The notes under the pieces are model-generated. The model saw only the letters and a program-made list of their open reading frames with translations. It was not told the DNA's origin and did not search any database. Shown here one piece after another: positions 8,569 through 17,978 of a stretch of DNA of 40,298 nt. Where the stretch lies: contig NZ_PDCG01000010.1 of NCBI RefSeq assembly GCF_003315635.1, positions 1 to 40,298 of the forward strand. The letters run 5' to 3'. A program made the position numbers and the translations under genes. The stretch comes from Bifidobacterium aemilianum. GTDB taxonomy: Bacteria; Actinomycetota; Actinomycetes; Actinomycetales; Bifidobacteriaceae. Numbering within the stretch: the stretch's first letter is position 1; each line of letters opens with the position of its first letter.

Positions 8569-9258
8569 TCAGTAGCAGCCCTTGATGCGGGTGAAATAGC
8601 TGCGTGCCCTGGGCGAGCCCGGCCAGTAGCGGCAGTCGTGCAGGAGCCGCAGGCAGTCTTGGGGTTGGAAACCGAAGTCCTGCATGAGGGCGCTGATCAG
8701 CTCGTTGGCGTGGAGGGATTCGGCCTCCTTGACCGGCAGCAGGGCCAGGTCGCAGGCGGTGCGGACAGGACTGATGATGGCAAGGTCGCCGATATGGCTC
8801 ACATGCCCCGGTGGGCAGGCCCGGTTGAAGAGCCTGATGGGGCGCCCGTAGACGGTGGACCGAAAATGGGAATTGGAGACCAGGTCGATGCTGTTGGGGA
8901 AGGGTCCGCCCAGCCACACCCAGCTGGCGGTGGTCGCACAGGCCATGGTCCCCTGGGGAATGATCGAACTGATGATGGAACCCCTGCCATAGAGGGTGTC
9001 GGCATCCTGGGGGTGGTAGATGCTGCTGTCGTCAAGTTGCTTCACCGTACCGGACAGGGCAAGTCGGTGAAGGCTCAAGGGGCCGGTAAGGTCCTCAAGT
9101 CCAAGGAGGACGGGCAGGCCGGCCGCGGGCCTGCCGCTGCCCCCGACCGGGTTCTTGAGGCGGGAGCTCGCGGAAGCGCTGCCGGTCCCGGACCGGTTGC
9201 TGGACCTGGTCCGGCTGCCCTTGCTGGTCTTAATGTTCGTTACTGTGTGCTGGTCCAT
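8569..9258 (-). CDS. AbiEi/DUF559-family-like protein of unknown function
   Basis: About 229 residues from ATG 9258. The C-terminal half carries ISPVRTACDLALLPVKEAE followed by an amphipathic helical tail; the 'P-x-R-T-A-x-D-L' pattern is typical of the AbiEi-antitoxin / DUF559 group, in which an N-terminal helix-turn-helix is followed by a nuclease-like or winged domain. A winged helix is not obvious here: the first 60 residues are Ser/Arg/Gly-rich. No AbiEii-like toxin gene is adjacent, so a toxin-antitoxin role is not supported. The frame stays open back to 9468, but 9258 is favoured because TATAGT lies 6 bp before it and the longer N-terminus would be translated from the DnaA-box cluster. 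The gene is divergent from metG. Confidence 0.5.
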   Translation of the reverse strand: MDQHTVTNIKTSKGSRTRSSNRSGTGSASASSRLKNPVGGSGRPAAGLPVLLGLEDLTGPLSLHRLALSGTVKQLDDSSIYHPQDADTLYGRGSIISSIIPQGTMACATTASWVWLGGPFPNSIDLVSNSHFRSTVYGRPIRLFNRACPPGHVSHIGDLAIISPVRTACDLALLPVKEAESLHANELISALMQDFGFQPQDCLRLLHDCRYWPGSPRARSYFTRIKGCY

Positions 9259-9264
9259 GGTCCG

Positions 9265-9291
9265 ACTATAGATAGGGCCAGCATCACCCAA
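9265..9291 (-). promoter_or_regulatory. Promoter of a probably leaderless transcript (AbiEi-like gene)
   Basis: On the minus strand, TTGGGT (9291-9286) and TATAGT (9270-9265) are separated by 15 bp. The -10 box ends 6 bp before the ATG at 9258 and no ribosome-binding site is present, which fits a leaderless mRNA. Confidence 0.4.
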
Positions 9292-9309
9292 GGCGAGCCT
9301 CGCCAATTC

Positions 9310-9389
9310 TGTGGATATGTGGATGAAGTCCGGTGCTTCAATGCTGCTGTGGATAAGCCTGTGGACTTTGCGGGACCTAGGGATCCACA
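9310..9389. promoter_or_regulatory. Cluster of DnaA-box-like 9-mers upstream of metG
   Basis: TGTGGATAA at 9348-9356 is a perfect match to the complement of TTATCCACA. TGTGGATAT (9310-9318) and TGTGGATGA (9318-9326) match 8 of 9. TGTGGACTT (9360-9368) and, inverted, GGATCCACA (9381-9389) are weaker. The cluster lies between divergent genes and not beside dnaA/dnaN, so a DnaA-titrating or DnaA-regulated site is likelier than oriC. Confidence 0.45.
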
Positions 9390-9511
9390 GGCCTGATTGA
9401 CCATCGGTTATAAGGCTGATTGCTTGGGCTTTGCCCGCAAAGCGCGGGCCGATTAACTCTTGACCCAAGCGGATTGCGCCGGGTGCCCGCCCCCACTGTC
9501 CCCGCTGGGAC

Positions 9512-9518
9512 TGATAAT
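9512..9518 (+). promoter_or_regulatory. Probable extended -10 box of metG
   Basis: TGATAAT lies 8 bp before the metG ATG (9527), leaving only CGAGGACT between. GAGG could serve as a very close ribosome-binding site, but the geometry suggests a leaderless or near-leaderless mRNA. No good -35 box is seen. Confidence 0.35.
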
Positions 9519-9526
9519 CGAGGACT

Positions 9527-11386
9527 ATGACACATATTTTGGTGAATGTTGCTTGGCCCTATGCCAACGGCCCCCGTCACATCGGCCACGTGGCAGGTTT
9601 CGGCGTGCCTTCGGATGTGTACGCGCGCTTCGAGCGCATGAAGGGCAACGATGTCCTCATGGTCTCCGGCACCGACGAACACGGCACCCCCATCCTGGTG
9701 GAGGCCGACAAGGAGGGCGTGACCCCCCAGGAACTGGCCAACCGCTACAACCGGGTCATTGCCAAGGACCTGTGCGACCTGGGCCTGTCGTACGACCTCT
9801 TCACCCGCACCACCACCGGCAACCACGAGCATGTGGTCCAGGAGCTCTTCAAGCAGTGCCTGCAGAACGGCTACATCTACAATGACACCCAGAAGGTGGC
9901 CATCTCCCCATCCACAGGCCGCACCCTGCCGGACCGCTACATCGAGGGCACCTGCCCCATCTGCGGGTACGAGGGCGCTCGCGGTGACCAGTGCGACAAC
10001 TGTGGCAACGAGCTGGACCCGGACGAGCTGATCAACCCCAAGTCCAAGATCAACGGCGAGACACCGATCTTCAAGGACACGGAGCATTACTTCCTGGACC
10101 TGCCCGCCCTAGCCGAGGCCAACCTGGCCTGGCTCAAGAGCCGTGAGGGCTGGCGCACCAACGTCATCAACTTCTCCATCGGCCTGTTCGCCGAGGTCAA
10201 GCCCCGTGCCATCACCCGTGACATCGACTGGGGCATCCCCGTGCCGGTGCCCGGCTGGATCGACAACCCCAACAAGAAGCTGTACGTGTGGTTTGACGCC
10301 GTCATCGGTTATTTGTCGGCCTCGATTGAGTGGGCCCGCCGCTCAGGCGACCCGGAGGCCTGGAAGGCCTGGTGGAACGACCCCTCCGCCCCCGGCTACT
10401 ACTTCATGGGCAAGGACAACATCACCTTCCACTCCCAGATCTGGCCTTCCGAGATTCTGGCCTACAATGGGCGGGGCTCCAAGGGTGGCGAGCCCGGCGA
10501 GTACGGCAGGCTCAACCTGCCCGAGCAGGTCGTGGCTTCCGAGTTCATGACCATGGAGGGCAAGAAGTTCTCCTCCTCGCGCGGCATCGTGATCTATGTC
10601 AAGGACATCCTCGCCCGCTACCCGGTCGATGCGGTCCGCTACTACATCTCCATCGCCGGCCCCGAGACCTCGGACGCCGACTTCACCTGGTCCGAGTTCG
10701 TTCGCCACAACAATGAGGAGCTGGCTGCATCCTGGGGCAACCTGGTCAACCGTGTGGCCAATCTGATCTACCGGAACTTCGGCGAGATTCCCGAACTGGA
10801 CGAGGACTCCATGACCTCCGAGGACCGGGCCCTGCTGGAGGAGACCTCAGCTGCCTTTGATGTGATCGGCGGGCTCCTGGAGCTCCACCACCAGAAGAAC
10901 GCCCTGGTCGAGGCCATGCGCACCGTGGCCGAGGTCAACAAGTACATGTCCGCCACCGAGCCATGGAAGATCAAGGACGACCCCAAGCGTTTGGGCACTG
11001 TCCTGCATGTCGCCGCCCAGGCGGTCTCGGACTGCAACCATCTGCTGGCCCCCTTCCTGCCCCATTCGGCCCAGCAGGTCTGGCAGGCCCTGGGTGGCTC
11101 CGGCGTCTTCTCGCCCATGCCGCGCCTGGAGGAGGTCGATGACCTTGACAAGCCCGGCTTCTCCTACCCGATCATCACCGGCGACTACAAGCTGGGCGAG
11201 ACCGTCCACCCCTGGGAGAGCGAGCCCCTGGTGGCTGGCACGCCTGTGGACAAGCCGAGCCCGATCTTCGCCAAGATTCCCAAGGAGGCCGTGGACGAGG
11301 AGCTGGCCCGCTTCGAGGCTGATTTGGCCAAGCGCCAGGAGGCTGAGGCCGAGCGTCTCAAGGCAGCCAAGGGCCAATTGTCCTGA
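9527..11386 (+). CDS. metG: Methionyl-tRNA synthetase
   Basis: 619-residue class I aminoacyl-tRNA synthetase that charges tRNA-Met (initiator and elongator) in the cytoplasm. The catalytic Rossmann fold begins at once with the HIGH motif (residues 18-21 in [10 protein letters not shown]) and the GTDEHGTP loop. A zinc knuckle has Cys143, Cys146, Cys156 and Cys159. The KMSKS loop reads KKFSSSRG (346-353). An all-helical anticodon-binding domain follows, and the protein ends in a charged helical tail; there is no C-terminal EMAP/Trbp111-type tRNA-binding domain. This is the MetRS1-type layout with one complete knuckle. The start is fixed by the conserved N-terminus ([15 protein letters not shown]). 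Two hairpins follow the stop. Confidence 0.97.
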   Translation: MTHILVNVAWPYANGPRHIGHVAGFGVPSDVYARFERMKGNDVLMVSGTDEHGTPILVEADKEGVTPQELANRYNRVIAKDLCDLGLSYDLFTRTTTGNHEHVVQELFKQCLQNGYIYNDTQKVAISPSTGRTLPDRYIEGTCPICGYEGARGDQCDNCGNELDPDELINPKSKINGETPIFKDTEHYFLDLPALAEANLAWLKSREGWRTNVINFSIGLFAEVKPRAITRDIDWGIPVPVPGWIDNPNKKLYVWFDAVIGYLSASIEWARRSGDPEAWKAWWNDPSAPGYYFMGKDNITFHSQIWPSEILAYNGRGSKGGEPGEYGRLNLPEQVVASEFMTMEGKKFSSSRGIVIYVKDILARYPVDAVRYYISIAGPETSDADFTWSEFVRHNNEELAASWGNLVNRVANLIYRNFGEIPELDEDSMTSEDRALLEETSAAFDVIGGLLELHHQKNALVEAMRTVAEVNKYMSATEPWKIKDDPKRLGTVLHVAAQAVSDCNHLLAPFLPHSAQQVWQALGGSGVFSPMPRLEEVDDLDKPGFSYPIITGDYKLGETVHPWESEPLVAGTPVDKPSPIFAKIPKEAVDEELARFEADLAKRQEAEAERLKAAKGQLS

Positions 11387-11391
11387 TTGAG

Positions 11392-11413
11392 GGGAATAGA
11401 GACTAAAATTCCC
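11392..11413 (+). terminator. Hairpin directly after metG
   Basis: GGGAAT (11392-11397) and ATTCCC (11408-11413) form a 6-bp stem with a 10-nt loop, 5 bp after the metG stop, followed by AGGGTTTTCTC. A weak intrinsic terminator. Confidence 0.4.
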
Positions 11414-11472
11414 AGGGTTTTCTCAGGTTCGGCTATTCATTTTCCAAGGAAAGGGTAGCAGTATAAGAATTA

Positions 11473-11570
11473 CCAGCGGTTCCCCCGGTGGTGAGGCTCC
11501 AGATGGACACCCCATAATTAAAACTTTCTTCTCTCCTTTTACCCGGCGTCAACCCCGCCGGGTTTTTCTT
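11473..11570 (+). ncRNA. Candidate small RNA with C/U-rich single-stranded segment
   Basis: TATAAG at 11462-11467 could be a -10 box. Downstream come a hairpin (CCAGCGG/CCGGTGG, 11473-11491), then an unpaired pyrimidine run CTTTCTTCTCTCCTTTT (11524-11540), then a textbook terminator. CUCUCCUUUU is complementary to purine-rich ribosome-binding sites of the GGAGAG kind. This hairpin, C/U-rich loop, terminator order resembles known SD-targeting small RNAs, but no homolog was recognised. Confidence 0.25.
11541..11567 (+). terminator. Strong Rho-independent terminator
   Basis: ACCCGGCG (11541-11548) and CGCCGGGT (11556-11563) form a perfect 8-bp stem with a 7-nt loop followed by a T-rich run (TTTTTCTTTTCT). 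It is 155 bp after metG, past a first weak hairpin, so it ends either metG read-through or a separate short transcript. Confidence 0.85.
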
Positions 11571-11760
11571 TTCTCCATCCATGTTCGCCCCGCCCGGTCG
11601 TGCGGTTCCAGTTGGCTTGGGCTTGGACAGACATGCGAATCCGCACATCTGAATAATGAGAGCCGTCTTGCGCCCGAAACATTCGCAGGGCAGAATAAAA
11701 AGTCAGATGCACGGGTGTGTGCCGGTTTCGGTATGCACCCCATGCTTACCGTTGTTGCAG

Positions 11761-11777
11761 ATCACGATATACGTGAT
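11761..11777. promoter_or_regulatory. Palindrome just upstream of the oppA ribosome-binding site
   Basis: ATCACG-ATATA-CGTGAT has perfect 6-bp arms and a 5-bp spacer and ends 15 bp before the oppA ATG. It may be an operator in the leader or a small hairpin. Confidence 0.35.
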
Positions 11778-11792
11778 GAACGAGAGGAAAAT

Positions 11793-13445
11793 ATGAAGAA
11801 GCGTAAGGTTACAGCACTGGCTGCGGCCGCTGTCTGCTCATTGGCCTTGGTCCTGAGCGGTTGTGGTGGTTCCGGCAGCGATTCGACCACCGGAGCCTCC
11901 GGCGGTAGTGACGCCATGATCAGCGTGTTCAACCCCGAACCGACCAACCCCCTGATTCCCAGCAACACCAACGAGGTCGGCGGCGGCAACCCCATCGACA
12001 TGATGTTCTCCCGCTTGGTGAGTTTCGACAACAAGGGCAAGGCCCACAACGAGATCGCCAAGGAGATCAAGGGCAACGGCGATTCCAGCCAGTTCACCAT
12101 CAAGATCAACGATGGCTGGAAGTTCACCGACGGCAGCCCCGTTACGGCAGAGTCCTTCACCAAGGCCTGGTCCTGGGCCGCCAACGTCTCCAACAAGCAG
12201 AAGAACTCCAGCTTCTTCGCCAACATCAAGGGCTATGACGAGCTGCAGCAGGATGGCGTGCCCGCCGACACTCAGCTGTCCGGCCTGAACGTGGTCGACG
12301 ACAAGACCTTCACGGTCGACCTGACCTCGCCCTCCTCTACCTTCCCCATCCAGGTCGGCTATGCGGCCTTCGCCCCGCTGCCCGAATCCTTCTATAAGGA
12401 CACCAAGGCCTTCGGCGAGAAGCCGGTGACCGTCGGACCATACAAGTTCCAGTCCTGGGAGCACAACAAGTTCGTCAAGGTCGTCAAGAACCCCGACTAC
12501 AAGGGTGGCATCAAGGTCAAGAACGGCGGCATCGAGTTCCGCTCCTACACCGACCCGACCCCGGCCTATGCCGACATCCAGTCCGGCAACCTGGACGCCC
12601 TGGACACCATCCCGGCCTCCTACAAGAAGACCTTCCTCAAGGACTCCCAGGTCCAGGCCGTCAACGATCCCGGCTCGGTCCTGCAGATGTTCACCATCCC
12701 CACCTACATGAAGCATTTTGGTGAGGACCAGGAGGGCAAGCTGCGCCGCCAGGCCATCTCCATGGCCATCAACCGCCCGCAGATCATCGACAAGGTCCTC
12801 TCCGGCACCGGCAAGGACGTGACCGACTTCACCGCCCCCACCATCCCCGGCTATTCCAAGAGCATCAAGGGCAACGACGTACTCAAGTACAACCCCTCCA
12901 AGGCCAAGGAACTTTGGGAGGAGGCCAACAAGATCAGCCCCTGGGGTGCCAACGACGTCTTCAAGATGGCCTACAACGCCGACGGTGCCCACAAGGAGAT
13001 CTACGACGCGGTCGCCAACTCCATCAAGAACACCCTCGGCATCAACGCCCAGGGCAACCCCCTGCCCACCTTCAACGAGTTCCGCAGCAACGTGCAGGGC
13101 CGCAAGTTCACCGACTCCGCCTTCCGCTCCGGTTGGCAGGCCGACTACCCGTCGCCCGAGTCCTACCTGATGTCCAACTTCTCCAGCTCCGCCGCTGACG
13201 GCAACGGCTCCAACGACGGCGACTACAAGAACCCCAAGTTCGACGCCCTGCTGACCAAGGCCACAGCCGCCAAGAGCGTGGACGAGGCCAACAAGATCTA
13301 CCAGCAGGCCGAGGAGATCCTCATGGAGGACCTGCCCGCCGTGCCGCTCTACTACATGAACGCCTACGGCGCTGGTTCCAAGAGCGTTCAGGGCTTCACC
13401 TTCACCTGGAAGGGCACCCCCGCCTATCCCGACATGTCCAAGTAA
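11793..13445 (+). CDS. oppA: Oligopeptide ABC transporter substrate-binding lipoprotein
   Basis: 550-residue extracytoplasmic peptide-binding lipoprotein (SBP_bac_5 / cluster C). ATG 11793 has GAGAGGA upstream and begins a lipoprotein signal: basic MKKRK, hydrophobic stretch, lipobox LSGC (Cys about residue 24), then a Gly/Ser linker. The SBP_bac_5 pattern includes GDSSQFTIKINDGWKFTDGS, the VGPYKF motif, LRRQAISMAINRPQI and a C-terminal QQAEEILMEDLPAVPLYYMN. Length fits OppA/DppA. It is the first gene of oppA-oppB-oppC-oppDF; a stem-loop after it would favour more binding protein than permease. A frame open to 11715 would put 26 residues before the signal peptide and is rejected. Peptide preference cannot be read from sequence. 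Confidence 0.93.
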   Translation: MKKRKVTALAAAAVCSLALVLSGCGGSGSDSTTGASGGSDAMISVFNPEPTNPLIPSNTNEVGGGNPIDMMFSRLVSFDNKGKAHNEIAKEIKGNGDSSQFTIKINDGWKFTDGSPVTAESFTKAWSWAANVSNKQKNSSFFANIKGYDELQQDGVPADTQLSGLNVVDDKTFTVDLTSPSSTFPIQVGYAAFAPLPESFYKDTKAFGEKPVTVGPYKFQSWEHNKFVKVVKNPDYKGGIKVKNGGIEFRSYTDPTPAYADIQSGNLDALDTIPASYKKTFLKDSQVQAVNDPGSVLQMFTIPTYMKHFGEDQEGKLRRQAISMAINRPQIIDKVLSGTGKDVTDFTAPTIPGYSKSIKGNDVLKYNPSKAKELWEEANKISPWGANDVFKMAYNADGAHKEIYDAVANSIKNTLGINAQGNPLPTFNEFRSNVQGRKFTDSAFRSGWQADYPSPESYLMSNFSSSAADGNGSNDGDYKNPKFDALLTKATAAKSVDEANKIYQQAEEILMEDLPAVPLYYMNAYGAGSKSVQGFTFTWKGTPAYPDMSK

Positions 13446-13467
13446 GGCTTCTGAGTCCTTCTTGAAT

Positions 13468-13506
13468 GAAGCCGGCGCGCTACCCCCAGGGGTGCCCGCC
13501 GGCTTC
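13468..13506 (+). terminator. Stem-loop between oppA and oppB (attenuator or processing site)
   Basis: GAAGCCGGCG (13468-13477) and CGCCGGCTTC (13497-13506) are a perfect 10-bp inverted repeat 22 bp after oppA. No T-tract follows. Position suits partial termination or 3'-end protection of the oppA message. Confidence 0.6.
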
Positions 13507-13692
13507 TGCTATGCCGGCCGCGAAAAGCGCAGGCTGCCATGCTCCCCCTACCCTTCCCCCTCCTCAGCCCTTGCGGGAGTTCGCTTCCCTCGGGGGTGGT
13601 TGGGGCGTACTGGTACACTAAGGAACCGTATTTTTAAGCGGGGCATTGGGTTAACAGCCTGTGAAGCCGCAGACTATTAAGGAGCGAGGCCG

Positions 13693-14619
13693 ATGGGCAA
13701 ATATCTTCTGCGACGCATACTGCAGATGATTCCGGTTGTTCTTGGCACGACCCTGTTGATCTATGCGCTGGTCTTCGCGCTGCCAGGCGATCCCGTCGCG
13801 GCCATGTTCGGAGACAAGCCGGTCAACCAGGCCGTGGCCGCGCAGATTCGCGCCGAATACAATCTCGACAAGCCATTCCTTGTTCAGTATGTGCTCTTCC
13901 TGAAGAACGCATTGACCCTGAACTTCGGCAACACCTTCGCGGGGCAACCGGTGATCAGCGTCATCGGCCGGGCCTTCCCGGTCACCATTCAGCTGGCTCT
14001 GATGGCCTTCGTCTTCGAGGGTGTCTTCGGTGTGCTCTTCGGCATCATCTCAGGCCTGACCAAGGGCAAGTGGTCCGACACCATCATTCTGGTGATCTCC
14101 CTGCTGCTGATCTCCGTGCCGACCTTCGTCACCGGCTTCATCCTCCAGTACTTCCTGGGTGTCAAGTGGCATGTGCTGCCTGCCACCGCAGGGGCCCACC
14201 CCGGCTTCATCGACCTGCTCATGCCGGCCATCGTGCTGGGTTCGGTCTCCATGGCCTCCATCATCCGCCTGACCCGCACCGAGATCTCCTCCAACATTTC
14301 CGAGGACTACGTGCGCACGGCCAGGGCCAAGGGCATGGGCAACTTCCAGGTGATCGTCCACCATGTGCTCCGCAACTCCCTGATTCCCGTGGTCACCTAT
14401 CTGGGTGCCGACATCGGCGGCCTGATGGGCGGCGCCATGATCACCGAGCGCATCTTCAACATCCAGGGTGTCGGCAATACCCTCTACCAGGCCATCGTGC
14501 GTGGTGAGGGAACCCTGGTGGTCTCCATCGTGACCATTCTGGTGATGATCTTCGTGGTCACCAGTCTGCTGGTCGATCTGCTCTACGCGGTGCTTGACCC
14601 GCGTATCCGTTACGCGTGA
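13693..14619 (+). CDS. oppB: Oligopeptide ABC transporter permease OppB
   Basis: 308-residue inner-membrane permease of the peptide importer, six membrane segments. It shows the DppB/OppB N-terminus (MGKYLLRRILQMIPVVLGTT), the periplasmic-side segment ending NFGNTF, and the EAA coupling loop EDYVRTARAKGMGNFQVIVH that docks on the ATPase, followed by GGAMITERIFNIQGVG. AAGGAG sits 9 bp before the ATG. The 247-bp gap after oppA contains the attenuator-like hairpin and an extended -10 (TGGTACACT, 13611-13619) that could start a separate oppBCDF transcript. oppC follows after 13 bp. Confidence 0.94.
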   Translation: MGKYLLRRILQMIPVVLGTTLLIYALVFALPGDPVAAMFGDKPVNQAVAAQIRAEYNLDKPFLVQYVLFLKNALTLNFGNTFAGQPVISVIGRAFPVTIQLALMAFVFEGVFGVLFGIISGLTKGKWSDTIILVISLLLISVPTFVTGFILQYFLGVKWHVLPATAGAHPGFIDLLMPAIVLGSVSMASIIRLTRTEISSNISEDYVRTARAKGMGNFQVIVHHVLRNSLIPVVTYLGADIGGLMGGAMITERIFNIQGVGNTLYQAIVRGEGTLVVSIVTILVMIFVVTSLLVDLLYAVLDPRIRYA

Positions 14620-14632
14620 GGGGGCTGCCATT

Positions 14633-15643
14633 ATGACGGATATGACAATGAATGAGAGCTTGAACGGATCTATGACCGAGAGCAATGCGGAAGTCTTCTT
14701 CCCCGACCCCCTGCCCGGGCAGGAGCGGTTTGTGGCCCCTCTGGACGACACCCCCCTGGCGGACGTGGACTCAGTCAACGACGAGGTGCCGGCCACCAGC
14801 ATGTGGGCCGATGCCTGGAAGAAGCTGCGGCGCAACCCGCTCTTCATCATCTCGGCTGTGCTGGCCATCTTCGTGATTTTGGTGGCCCTTTTCCCCTTCC
14901 TGTTCACCAAGCAGGACCCCATGGCCTGCAATCTGGACAACTCCCTGGGTGCTGGGACCTCCGGCCACCCCTTCGGTTATGACCTCCAGGGCTGCGATGT
15001 ATACAGCCGCGTGGTCTACGGAACCCGCACCTCGGTGTCCATCGGCATTCTGACCACCCTGCTGGTCACGGTGTTCGGCGGCCTGATCGGTGCCGTGGCG
15101 GGCTTCTTCGGCGGTTGGGTCGATGCGATCCTCAGCCGTGTGACCGACATCTTCTTCGCCATCCCCATGCTCCTGGGTGCCATCGTGCTCCTGCAGATGT
15201 TCCGCACCTCCGGCTCCATCTGGAAGATCGTCTTCACCCTGACCCTCTTCGGGTGGGTGCAGATGGCACGCATCACCCGAAGCGCGGTCATGGAGGCCAA
15301 GAACCTGGAGTTCAACACCGCCTCTACCGCCCTGGGCTCAAGCCCCGTGCGCAACCTCTTCAACCACATCCTGCCCAACTCCCTGGCCCCGATCATCGTC
15401 ATGGCCACCATGTCCCTGGGCAACTACATCGTCTCAGAAGCCACCTTGAGCTTCCTGGGCATCGGTCTGCCCACCAGCTTGGTCAGCTGGGGTGGCGATA
15501 TCTCGACGGCCCAGAGCCTGCTGACCACCAACCCATCCGTGCTTTTCTACCCATCGGCGGCCCTGGCCATCACGGTCCTGGCCTTCATCATGATGGGCGA
15601 CGCGGTCAAGGACGCCCTTGATCCCAAGAGCAAGACGGTCTGA
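14633..15643 (+). CDS. oppC: Oligopeptide ABC transporter permease OppC
   Basis: 336 residues from ATG 14633 (GAGGGGG just upstream; a longer frame would overlap oppB). A hydrophilic N-terminal stretch of about 60 residues is followed by the OppC_N segment (WKKLRRNPLFIISAVLAIFV), an extracytoplasmic loop with the HPFGYDLQGCDVYSRVVYG motif, further membrane segments and the EAA loop (NTASTALGSSPVRNLFNHIL). It pairs with OppB to form the channel. The acidic N-terminal tail (VFFPDPLPGQERF) looks like an extension relative to proteobacterial OppC. It lies within the opp operon, 11 bp before oppDF. Confidence 0.94.
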   Translation: MTDMTMNESLNGSMTESNAEVFFPDPLPGQERFVAPLDDTPLADVDSVNDEVPATSMWADAWKKLRRNPLFIISAVLAIFVILVALFPFLFTKQDPMACNLDNSLGAGTSGHPFGYDLQGCDVYSRVVYGTRTSVSIGILTTLLVTVFGGLIGAVAGFFGGWVDAILSRVTDIFFAIPMLLGAIVLLQMFRTSGSIWKIVFTLTLFGWVQMARITRSAVMEAKNLEFNTASTALGSSPVRNLFNHILPNSLAPIIVMATMSLGNYIVSEATLSFLGIGLPTSLVSWGGDISTAQSLLTTNPSVLFYPSAALAITVLAFIMMGDAVKDALDPKSKTV

Positions 15644-15654
15644 GCGGAGGAATC

Positions 15655-17682
<2,028 letters not shown>

Positions 17683-17737
17683 TGGGTGGGCGGTCCCTGC
17701 AGCATAGCGCCGCAGGTTGAGAACCGACACTTCGCGC

Positions 17738-17777
17738 AAGGGGCGGAGGTGACTCCAAGTGAGTTGCCCCGCCCCTT
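17738..17777 (+). terminator. Stem-loop after the opp operon
   Basis: AAGGGGCGG (17738-17746) and CCGCCCCTT (17769-17777) form a 9-bp perfect stem with a 22-nt loop, 55 bp past the oppDF stop. No T-tract follows. Confidence 0.5.
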
Positions 17778-17819
17778 CCCTATGCCTGTTGGAGGCTGAC
17801 ACGCCGACCGGCCGAGTCC

Positions 17820-17847
17820 TTGCAGCTGTCCGAGGCCGGTCTAGACT
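17820..17847 (+). promoter_or_regulatory. Probable sigma-A-type promoter of the ABC exporter operon
   Basis: TTGCAG (17820-17825), 16-bp spacer, TAGACT (17842-17847). It follows the opp terminator and would leave a leader of about 125 nt before the exporter start. Confidence 0.5.
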
Positions 17848-17978
17848 TTATGGTGTTTGCGGAACGATGGACCCGGCGAGGAGCCGGCATTGCGGAATCG
17901 GTCGTGAATCGTGGCGGCAACGAATGGCCGTAATAGCACAGCAGCAAACACATCCCAAGGAATGTGAGAGACACGCAC

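Larger units (their letters stand above)
11387..11792. other. metG-oppA intergenic region
   Basis: A gap of about 400 bp. It holds, in order, the small post-metG hairpin, a possible small-RNA unit ending in a strong terminator (11541-11567), about 190 bp that must contain the oppA promoter (AATAAT near 11653 and GAATAA near 11693 are possible -10 boxes, neither with a good -35), and a palindrome (11761-11777) just before the oppA ribosome-binding site. No protein-coding frame is supported. Confidence 0.5.

Noticed and set aside
9301..9400. Chromosomal replication origin
   Set aside because: DnaA-like boxes are present, but dnaA, dnaN, recF or rpmH are not adjacent and there is no AT-rich unwinding region.
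11838..12992. Minus-strand frame of 384 codons opposite oppA
   Set aside because: Shadow frame over a well-supported lipoprotein gene; Val/Leu/Gly/Asp-rich composition typical of antisense reading in high-GC DNA.
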